Shown here one piece after another: positions 41,949 to 48,361 of a stretch of DNA of 64,000 nt. Numbering within the stretch: position 1 is the first letter of the stretch; the number at the start of each line of letters is the position of its first letter. This stretch comes from Micromonosporaceae bacterium (GTDB lineage Bacteria; Actinomycetota; Actinomycetes; Mycobacteriales; Micromonosporaceae): positions 1 to 64,000 of the forward strand of contig JAHRHA010000012.1 in the NCBI GenBank assembly GCA_020027875.1, written 5' to 3'. The translations under genes were made by a program, and so were the position numbers. The notes under the pieces were generated by a model. That model ran no database searches and was not told the origin of the DNA. It saw nothing but the letters and a program-made list of their open reading frames with translations.

Positions 41949-42704
41949 TCACCGACCCGGTGCACGGGTAACCGCGAGGCCGAGATGTCGGGAACGCCGC
42001 GCGAAGGCCGCCGCGTCGGCCACCGCGGCTCCGCCGTGGTCGTTGTTGAAGTACACGAAGACGTCGTCGCCGCCCGGGTACGACTCGTGGATACGGGCCA
42101 GCCAAGAGTCGATCGCCCGCCGGCCGTAGCGCGGCCACGGCTTGGCCCCGCCCTCGTGCAGCCGCAGATAACCGAACGTGGCGGTACGCCAGAGCGGCGT
42201 GACCGGGCGACCCAGGCGATCCGCCCAGCACAGCGCCGCGTTGCGTGCCGCGAGAACGTCCCTGACCTCCGTCGTCCACCAGGAAGCATGCCGCGGCTCG
42301 ACGGCAACGCGGACCCCAGCCGGGAACTCCCGGAGGACGGCGTCCAGCGCACCCGCGTCGCCACGAAGCGTCGGCGGCAGCTGGAGCAGCACCGGTCCCA
42401 GCCGGTCACCCAACCCCGCGGCGCGGTCCAGGAACCGCGCCACCGGCCCGGCCGGTTCCCGTAGCCGGCGGATGTGGGTCAGGTACCGGCTCATCTTGAC
42501 CGCGATCAGGAAGTCCGCCGGTGTTCGGGTCCGCCAATCCGCGAACGTGGCCCGCTCCGGCAGTCGGTAGAACGCGTTGTTGACCTCAACCGTCGCAAAC
42601 GCCTCGGCGTAGTACTCCAGCCACAACCGCTGCGGCCGGCCGGCCGGATAGAAACGTCCGCGCCAATCCGCGTACTGCCAGCCCGAGGTCCCGACGGCGA
42701 TCAC
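41949..42704 (-). CDS. DUF72 family protein
   Basis: A 251-residue TIM-barrel-like protein. The N terminus VIAVGTSGWQYADWRGRFYP, the segment EYYAEAFATVEVNNAFYRLP, FLIAVKMSRYLTHIRRL and the end DDVFVYFNNDHGGAAVADA match the DUF72 (YecE-like) family, function unknown. GTG at 42704 was chosen since residues upstream are unlike the family and would overlap the leader of the divergent ligase operon. It is followed 2 bases later by the degenerate uridine-kinase-like gene. Confidence 0.88.
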   Translation of the reverse strand: MIAVGTSGWQYADWRGRFYPAGRPQRLWLEYYAEAFATVEVNNAFYRLPERATFADWRTRTPADFLIAVKMSRYLTHIRRLREPAGPVARFLDRAAGLGDRLGPVLLQLPPTLRGDAGALDAVLREFPAGVRVAVEPRHASWWTTEVRDVLAARNAALCWADRLGRPVTPLWRTATFGYLRLHEGGAKPWPRYGRRAIDSWLARIHESYPGGDDVFVYFNNDHGGAAVADAAAFARRSRHLGLAVTRAPGR

Positions 42705-42707
42705 ACG

Positions 42708-42859
42708 ATGTCCCGTACCCGCAAATGGGCTTGGCGCACCGTCGTACGCCGTGGCATGGTTGATCCGTGAAGCGCGCGGCTCAGCGATTTGCTCGCCCCC
42801 GGATGACCGGTGGGCCGGCTCTGGCGCGCTGAGCGCCAACACCTCGCGCGGGTGTGCAC
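42708..42859 (+). promoter_or_regulatory. Leader region of the PheS-related ligase operon
   Basis: Two tiny frames lie here. One runs from ATG at 42708 to TGA at 42768-42770 (20 codons, with two Trp near its start). The second starts at GTG 42767, overlapping that stop (GTGA), and ends at 42832 (21 codons, one Phe). Neither has a strong ribosome binding site, so translation is uncertain. Stems GCTCAGCG/CGCTGAGC and ACACC/GGTGT can form. The octamer GCCCCCGG at 42795-42802 is identical to the left arm of the terminator at 42860, so it could compete for the right arm. Confidence 0.45.
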
Positions 42860-42886
42860 GCCCCCGGAACACCCGGGGGCTTTCTT
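42860..42886 (+). terminator. Intrinsic terminator (attenuator) before the PheS-related ligase
   Basis: Perfect 8-bp arms GCCCCCGG and CCGGGGGC with a 5-base loop, then TTTCTT. It is the most classical intrinsic terminator in the window, with a U-rich tail. It lies 33 bases upstream of the ligase ATG and reads in the same direction. The upstream gene is on the other strand, so it cannot be that gene's terminator; attenuation of the ligase operon is the simplest explanation. Confidence 0.75.
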
Positions 42887-42919
42887 GTGCCCAGACCCGA
42901 CTCAAGCGAGGACTTCACC

Positions 42920-44014
42920 ATGAACACCGAGAATGCTCTGACCCTTCGTGATCTCACCGATGCGACGGCCGGGCCGCACGCGGTCCAGCTGGTCGTCGCT
43001 GCCCTCGAGGACGCGCTCGCCGGCGCGTGGCACGTCAGCGTGCTGCGTGATCCCGGACCGCGGGTCGTCTCGATCGCCGACAACTACGATCGGCTGCGCT
43101 ACGACCCAGGCGCGGTGACCCGCGACCGCCGCTATACCCGCTACGTCGACGGCACCCATATGTTGCGGTCGCACACGACGGCGCGGGTGCCAGCCCTGCT
43201 CGACCGGCTGGGAGACGACCCGGCTGAGATCCTGCTCAGCGTGCCGGGCATCTGCTACCGGCGCGACGTCATCGACCGCCACCACGTGGGCGAGCCACAC
43301 CAGATGGACCTCTGGCGGGTGCGTCGCACCGGGCCACGACTGGGCGAGGAGGACCTCGAGACCATGGTGGGGCTGGCCGTGTCGGCCGTCTTGCCGGGCG
43401 CCCGCTGGTACACCGTGCCCAACCAGCATCCGTATACGCTCGCCGGCCGGGAGATCTACGTCGAGGCGCCGGGTGGACCGGTGGAGGTCGGCGAATGCGG
43501 CCTGGCCCATCCCGTCGTCCTGGCCGGATCAGGTCTGCCGGCGGCGGCGACCGGGCTAGCCATGGGCCTCGGTCTGGATCGCCTGACCATGCTGGCCAAG
43601 GGGATCGACGACATCAGGCTGCTGCGCTCGACCGACCCGCAGGTGAGCGAGCAGATGCGCGATCTGCGACCGTACCGGGCGATCTCGGCCATGCCACCCG
43701 TGCGCCGGGACCTTTCGCTCGCCGTGGACGCGGACGCCGACGCCGAGCTTCTCGGCGATTCGGTGCGGGAACTGCTCGGCTCGGCCGCCAGCGCTGTAGA
43801 GGAGGTGTCCGTGCTCTCGGCCACCCGGTATGAGGACCTGCCCGACTCAGCCCGCCAGCGCATGGGGCTTGCGGAGGGACAGCAGAACGTCCTGGTGCGG
43901 GTGGTGCTTCGCGACCTGGACCGTACACTCACCGCGGCCGAGGCGAACCTGCTGCGTGACCGGATCTACGCCGGACTGCACCAAGGATCCGTGCACGAGT
44001 GGGCCGCACGCTAG
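42920..44014 (+). CDS. srmL: PheS-related ligase (SrmL type), PheS core plus FDX-ACB
   Basis: A 364-residue protein. Residues 1-270 resemble the class II catalytic core of phenylalanyl-tRNA synthetase alpha (GTHMLRSHTTARVPALL for motif 2 region, EPHQMDLWRVRR, and GLAMGLGLDRLTMLAKGIDD for motif 3). The last ~90 residues (YRAISAMPPVRRDLSLAVD onward) are the anticodon-binding-like FDX-ACB domain that normally ends PheT. Fusion of the two gives the layout of mitochondrial PheRS, but this is not the housekeeping pheST pair. I believe RefSeq calls such proteins PheS-related mystery ligase SrmL. The substrate is unknown. ATG at 42920 has GAGGA upstream; a terminator precedes it. Confidence 0.8.
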   Translation: MNTENALTLRDLTDATAGPHAVQLVVAALEDALAGAWHVSVLRDPGPRVVSIADNYDRLRYDPGAVTRDRRYTRYVDGTHMLRSHTTARVPALLDRLGDDPAEILLSVPGICYRRDVIDRHHVGEPHQMDLWRVRRTGPRLGEEDLETMVGLAVSAVLPGARWYTVPNQHPYTLAGREIYVEAPGGPVEVGECGLAHPVVLAGSGLPAAATGLAMGLGLDRLTMLAKGIDDIRLLRSTDPQVSEQMRDLRPYRAISAMPPVRRDLSLAVDADADAELLGDSVRELLGSAASAVEEVSVLSATRYEDLPDSARQRMGLAEGQQNVLVRVVLRDLDRTLTAAEANLLRDRIYAGLHQGSVHEWAAR

Positions 44015-44032
44015 CCGGTATCGTCGGCGGAC

Positions 44033-44587
44033 ATGGAGATCGTTCCGGACACCAAGGATTGGACATGGGTACTGCGCGAGCCGTGCCCCGAGTGCGGGCT
44101 GGACACGCAGAGCTTTCCCCGCGAGCACGTCGCCGCCATGTTGCGCGACAACGCAGCCGCGTGGGAAGGCGTCCTGTCCGGGAAGAACGTCCGCGACCGC
44201 CCGTCACCAGAAAAGTGGTCGCCGCTTGAGTACGCCTGCCACGTCCGCGACGTGTTCCGGCTCTATGACCAGCGCCTGACTCTGATGCTCACAGTGGACG
44301 ATCCACTCTTCGCCAACTGGGACCAGGACACGACGGCGGTGCAGGATCGCTATGGCGAGCAGGATCCGCAGGAGGTCCTCGCCGGCCTACGGGAGGCGGC
44401 GGAGAGGCTCGCGACGAACTTCGCCGGCGTCTCCGGTGACCAGTGGGACCGCAGCGGCCGGCGCAGCGACGGCGCCCAGTTCACGGTCGAGTCGTTCGCG
44501 CGCTACTTCATCCATGACCCGATCCACCACCTGTATGACGTGACGGGTGTGCGAGGGGCGACAGCGAGGAGTACGAAGGAGACATGA
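44033..44587 (+). CDS. DinB-family protein, partner of the PheS-related ligase
   Basis: A 184-residue protein with a four-helix DinB-like fold: ATLEYACHVRDVFRLYD-type motif (WSPLEYACHVRDVF) and a closing FIHDPIHHLYDVTG, giving the three conserved histidines for a divalent metal. A CPECG pair of cysteines near the start (residues about 19-23) is extra and may bind zinc. DinB relatives include mycothiol-dependent transferases. It follows the ligase after 18 bases and overlaps the aldehyde dehydrogenase (ATGA), so the three are one operon and probably one pathway. Confidence 0.8.
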   Translation: MEIVPDTKDWTWVLREPCPECGLDTQSFPREHVAAMLRDNAAAWEGVLSGKNVRDRPSPEKWSPLEYACHVRDVFRLYDQRLTLMLTVDDPLFANWDQDTTAVQDRYGEQDPQEVLAGLREAAERLATNFAGVSGDQWDRSGRRSDGAQFTVESFARYFIHDPIHHLYDVTGVRGATARSTKET

Positions 44588-46008
44588 GCGCGATCGCCAC
44601 GACCAACCCCGCCACCGGGGAGGTCCTCAAGACATTCGACCCGATGTCACCCGAACAGGTCGACGAACGGCTGGCGAGGGCGGTGCACGGCTTCGCCGCA
44701 CTGGGCCGAACCTCGTTCGCCCAGCGGGGGGCGTGGCTCACCGCCGCCGCGGACATTCTCGACGCGGAGATCGACGCCATTGCCACCACCATGACCACGG
44801 AGATGGGCAAGACGCTGGCGTCCGCGAAGGCGGAGGCGGCCAAGTGCGCCAAGGCGTGCCGGTTCTACGCGGTGAACGCGGAGCGGTACCTCGCCGACGA
44901 GCCGGCCGATGCCGACGCTGTGGGCGCCGCCGCGGCGTACGCGACCTATCAGCCGCTCGGGCCGGTGCTCGCGGTCATGCCGTGGAACTTCCCGCTGTGG
45001 CAGGCCATGCGCTTCGCCGCTCCGGCGCTCATGGCCGGCAACCCCGGGCTGCTCAAGCACGCGTCCAACGTGCCGCAGACGGCGCTGTTCATGGAGGATC
45101 TGTTCCGCCGGGCCGGCTTCCCCGACGGCGCGTTCTCGACGCTGCTCATCGGTTCGGACCGGGTCGAGGCGGTACTGACGGACCCCAGGGTACGGGCGGC
45201 GACGCTGACCGGCAGCGAGGCGGCGGGCCGGGCGGTCGCCGAGATCGCCGGCCGGGTGCTGAAGAAGACCGTGCTCGAACTCGGCGGTAGCGACCCGTTC
45301 GTCGTGATGCCCTCCGCGGACATCGCGCGGGCGGCTGAGGTCGCCACCGTCGCCCGCTGCCAGAACAACGGCCAGTCCTGCATCGCCGCCAAGCGGTTCA
45401 TCGTTCACGCCGATGTCTACGAGGCGTTCGCCGAGGCGTTCGTGGCGCGCATGTCCGCGCTCACGGTGGGCGACCCGATGGCGGGCGGCACCGACGTGGG
45501 ACCGCTCGCACTCGCTCAGGGTCGCGACGATGTGGATGCCCACGTCCGCGACGCGGTGGCGCACGGCGCGCGCGTGCTCTGCGGCGGCGAACCACTCGAC
45601 CGTCCCGGTTGGTGGTATCCGCCCACTGTGGTCACTGACCTCACTCCCGAGATGACCATGTGGTCGGAGGAGGTCTTCGGACCTGTGGCCGGGCTGTTCC
45701 GGGTCGGCTCATACGACGAGGCCGTCGCGCTCGCCAATGGCACGAACTTCGGGCTGGGCGCCAACGCGTGGACCAACGATGTGGACGAGCGATCGCGGTT
45801 CGCCGCCGACCTGGACGCCGGCCTCGTCTTCATCAACGGGATGGTCACGTCTTACCCGGAGCTGCCGTTCGGCGGCGTGAAGAATTCCGGCTACGGCCGC
45901 GAACTGTCGGCGCACGGCATCCGGGAATTCTGCAACATCAAGACGGTGTGGGTCGGCAAGGACTCCGCCCCGGCCACCACGACGGGCGCCGGCTCGCATA
46001 GCGAGTGA
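44584..46008 (+). CDS. NAD(P)-dependent aldehyde dehydrogenase (succinate-semialdehyde-type)
   Basis: A 474-residue aldehyde dehydrogenase. PWNFPLWQ is at about 133-140, the general base Glu232 is in LELGGSDPFVV, and the nucleophile Cys266 is in NNGQSCIAAKRF. The sequence resembles the short SSADH branch (GabD/Sad type) in NP-x-TGEVLKTF and the closing SYPELPFGGVKNSGYGRELS. It oxidises an aldehyde to the acid. Third gene of the ligase operon. It could also serve the hydroxyproline pathway (alpha-ketoglutarate semialdehyde), which lacks its own dehydrogenase in this window, but distance argues against that. Confidence 0.88.
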   Translation: MSAIATTNPATGEVLKTFDPMSPEQVDERLARAVHGFAALGRTSFAQRGAWLTAAADILDAEIDAIATTMTTEMGKTLASAKAEAAKCAKACRFYAVNAERYLADEPADADAVGAAAAYATYQPLGPVLAVMPWNFPLWQAMRFAAPALMAGNPGLLKHASNVPQTALFMEDLFRRAGFPDGAFSTLLIGSDRVEAVLTDPRVRAATLTGSEAAGRAVAEIAGRVLKKTVLELGGSDPFVVMPSADIARAAEVATVARCQNNGQSCIAAKRFIVHADVYEAFAEAFVARMSALTVGDPMAGGTDVGPLALAQGRDDVDAHVRDAVAHGARVLCGGEPLDRPGWWYPPTVVTDLTPEMTMWSEEVFGPVAGLFRVGSYDEAVALANGTNFGLGANAWTNDVDERSRFAADLDAGLVFINGMVTSYPELPFGGVKNSGYGRELSAHGIREFCNIKTVWVGKDSAPATTTGAGSHSE

Positions 46009-46026
46009 CGCCCGTCCGCCGTCAGG

Positions 46027-46836
46027 TCAGGTCAGGGCGTCGACGACCTTCTTCGCCCGCCACTCGTGCTTGGCGTACGCCTCTGGATAGGCCGAGACCT
46101 GCACGGCCTGCGCCGCGTAGGTGAGCGCCATTTTCTGCCACCCCGACACGTTACGCAGGGCCTTGTAGAACGCGGTCGCGGAGTACGACGGGGTCATCAG
46201 ATTCTTCACCGACCCCCAGCCGGCACTGGGACGCTGCTGGAACAGGCCCACCGAGTCGTGGTCGGAGCCGCTGCCCTCGGGTGCGTAGCGGCGTGACTCC
46301 GGGATCGCGGTACTGGCCAGGTTGAGCAGCTGGCTCTCCTGCATCGCGGTCGCGACCGCGATAACGTACGCACGCTTGGGCAGGCCGAGCTTCTGCCCGG
46401 CGGCGACGATGCGCTGCGCGTTGTTCATCTGCTTCTGGTTCAGGCCCGCGACCGGCTTCGGCGGCGCCGGCTTCTTGGCGGCCGGCTTCGCTGCCGGCTT
46501 GGCTGGCGCCGCTGCCTTGGCCTTCGCAGGAGTGGCCGTCTTCGCCGGAGCGGCCTGTGCGGACGCCTGACGGTCGCTGGACCGCGAGGCTCGCTCGGCC
46601 GTTGCCCGCTCCGCCGCGGCGCTGAGCGCCACGTCCTGTTCGGGCGGGCCCGCTACCGAACTGTTGGCCATCGCCGCGATGGCGAGGCAGGTGAGTGCGC
46701 TGGCCGCTAATGCGACCCTGCGCGATCGGTCCGTTGGCCAGAGCAAACGCAATCTCATGCTCGCCGAGGGGGATTCCCGGCGATGCCTGGCAATCGTCTT
46801 GTCATGAATTTCTTCATGCGTGGGGGAATGCCGCAT
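46027..46836 (-). CDS. Exported lysozyme-like/lytic transglycosylase protein
   Basis: A 269-residue protein. A basic region and hydrophobic segment (SRRVALAASALTCLAIAAM) form the export signal. A low-complexity Ala/Lys/Pro linker of about 50 residues leads to a C-terminal domain: NNAQRIVAAGQKLGLPKRAY, then VATAMQESQLLNLAS with the catalytic-type Glu, DHDSVGLFQQRPSAGWG, and PEAYAKHEW. That is the pattern of peptidoglycan transglycosylase-like (KDIA-type) actinobacterial proteins. ATG at 46836 or 46758 could start it; the latter gives a classical signal peptide. The upstream region 46837-47019 is unusually AT-rich for the window. Confidence 0.75.
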   Translation of the reverse strand: MRHSPTHEEIHDKTIARHRRESPSASMRLRLLWPTDRSRRVALAASALTCLAIAAMANSSVAGPPEQDVALSAAAERATAERASRSSDRQASAQAAPAKTATPAKAKAAAPAKPAAKPAAKKPAPPKPVAGLNQKQMNNAQRIVAAGQKLGLPKRAYVIAVATAMQESQLLNLASTAIPESRRYAPEGSGSDHDSVGLFQQRPSAGWGSVKNLMTPSYSATAFYKALRNVSGWQKMALTYAAQAVQVSAYPEAYAKHEWRAKKVVDALT

Positions 46837-47019
46837 TCGCCGATCCTAGGCAGGCAAATCCGCATAATTGCAGGTCAGAATGGTGACGCTGATAACAGTG
46901 TCACTATGTGTATTTGGCTAACTACTTCACGTAGTCACACCAGCCCGTCATTCGACAAACAAAGCAATAGCCACAAAGCGCGAGCCCACAATTCGAGCGA
47001 CCAAGACCATTAGGCTGGG

Positions 47020-47330
47020 GTGATAGATCGAGCCGACCTGCGGGTGTCCGTCACGCGTGGCAGCGCCGAGACGGTGGTCGCCGTCAGCGGCGAACTGGAC
47101 ATGTCGACCGCCGAGAAGCTCTCGCAGGCGGTCCACGAAGCTTCGCCGCTCGCCCGGGCGCATCGTGCTCGACCTCGCCGACCTCGCGTTCTGCGACTCA
47201 TTGGGTCTGGGCACACTCGTCGTACTGAGCCGCACCGCGCGGTCCAGCAGACCTTTCTTCAGCTACGAAATCCCAGCCCGTTCTTCAGCCGCATGCTGGA
47301 CGTCACTGGCGTTCGCGAGGGCCTTAACAT
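47020..47330 (+). pseudogene. Decayed STAS anti-sigma antagonist
   Basis: Three frames make one STAS domain. First, from GTG 47020, VVAVSGELDMSTAEKLSQAV. Then a one-base shift near 47150 to GRIVLDLADLAFCDSLGLGT, which includes the phospho-acceptor Ser of the DSLGL loop. Then a second shift near 47270 to SRMLDVTGVREGLN, the usual C-terminal helix. Two lesions in 110 codons indicate a dead gene or poor sequence. Its last codons abut the tail of an RsbU-type phosphatase frame. Confidence 0.75.
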
Positions 47331-47435
47331 GCGCCGGCCGCCGTCCTGGCCGCGCACCTACGCTCGTCCGTACTAGCCTTCTCGCCAGTGCAGCCGCGTG
47401 ACGACATCGCCATCGTCGCCGTGCGTGCGCAGTAG
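47328..47435 (+). pseudogene. C-terminal remnant of an RsbU-type (PP2C/SpoIIE) phosphatase
   Basis: A 35-codon frame reads AAVLAAHLRSSVLAF and then SPVQPRDDIAIVAVRAQ before TAG at 47433-47435. The R-D-D-I-A-x-V-x-V-R ending is the signature of SpoIIE-domain phosphatases, where the Asp pair binds metal. The rest of the phosphatase is missing, so a deletion has joined its end to the STAS gene. Such phosphatases dephosphorylate STAS antagonists. Confidence 0.65.
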
Positions 47436-47465
47436 TTCACGCGACACAGGCGACGAGGGAGCACG

Positions 47466-48146
47466 ATGGCGGAGTCGGCGGAGGCACGGCTTGCGTCGCA
47501 TCTTCTAAGCTGGCTTGGCCGGTGGCCAGCCGCGGCCGAGGTGGACGTGGTCGGTTCGGCGCGCCGAGAGCGACCGGGTTGGGACGGCCGGCGCGTGTTC
47601 CCTCTCCTGGGTGTCAGCACCCCGGACGCGACGCTACTGTCCGTGCCCCGTGCCCGAGTGGCAACAGTACGAGACCGGGTGACGCGCCTGGGGTCACGCT
47701 GGCGCGAGCTCATGCCGTCCCTTCCCGAATTGCTCGGCCACGACGGCCTCCATGTCTACAGTGGAGTCTTTCGCTGGTGTGAGCAGCCGGCCACGCTGTC
47801 CGATGCCGGAGTCTGGATCGCTGCCGACGACCCGACCGTGCCGGAGTGGCTTCGACCCTTCGGCCATCAGGTGCTGGTCGCCTGGGACCCCGACACCGGG
47901 GAGTACCTCGCCGGTGTCGGCATCAAGGTCCACGATGAGTACGGCCGCGAACTCGCCGTCGGCACGGAGTCCAAGGCGCGCCAGCGTGGGCTCGCCCGCC
48001 GGCTCGTCGCGCAGGCCGCACGACGAGTGCTCGACGAGGGTGGCATCCCCACCTATCAGCACGATCCTGCCAATGTCGCGTCCGCGCGTGTCGCCGATGC
48101 GGCCGGCTTCCCCGACCGCGGCTGGCGGTCGTTCGGCATGGGCTGA
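47466..48146 (+). CDS. GNAT-family acetyltransferase
   Basis: A 226-residue protein. The N-terminal ~130 residues are a helical extension with Trp-rich parts (SHLLSWLGRWPAAAEVDVV). The C-terminal part is a GNAT core: GEYLAGVGIKVHDEYGRELA, then ESKARQRGLARRLVAQAARR (acetyl-CoA binding, R-x-x-G-x-A), then YQHDPANVASARVADAAGF, the closing motif. The acceptor is unknown. ATG at 47466 stands 30 bases after the phosphatase remnant. A strong hairpin follows the stop. Confidence 0.8.
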   Translation: MAESAEARLASHLLSWLGRWPAAAEVDVVGSARRERPGWDGRRVFPLLGVSTPDATLLSVPRARVATVRDRVTRLGSRWRELMPSLPELLGHDGLHVYSGVFRWCEQPATLSDAGVWIAADDPTVPEWLRPFGHQVLVAWDPDTGEYLAGVGIKVHDEYGRELAVGTESKARQRGLARRLVAQAARRVLDEGGIPTYQHDPANVASARVADAAGFPDRGWRSFGMG

Positions 48147-48158
48147 TTTTGGGGCGTC

Positions 48159-48204
48159 AACGTGTGGGATCTTCCGTGCCAGGACCGGGAGGATCCCACA
48201 CGTT
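48159..48204 (+). terminator. Hairpin terminator after the acetyltransferase gene
   Basis: Arms AACGTGTGGGATC-x-TCC and GGA-x-GATCCCACACGTT pair over 16 bases with one mismatch around a loop of about 14 bases. It starts 12 bases after the TGA of the acetyltransferase. No T-run is present, but position and stem length support a terminator. Confidence 0.7.
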
Positions 48205-48361
48205 CCTGCAGTGTTGGTTGCCCAGCGCCACCGTAGGCCGTCCATAGTGGACTGCGTCCGTTTTGCGGCAGCTCGGCTGGCGAGGTCCAAGTACTGTGTC
48301 AATCGGCGGCGACAGCAGCGATGGGCGCGTTAACGCGTGCCCGAGGAGGGAATGGTCGAGG

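Noticed and set aside
42780-42860. tRNA-like fold or T-box upstream of the ligase
   Set aside because: Stems can be drawn, but there is no cloverleaf with a TTCGA loop and no clear AGGGTGGNACCGCG T-box sequence; I kept only the terminator and the alternative pairing.
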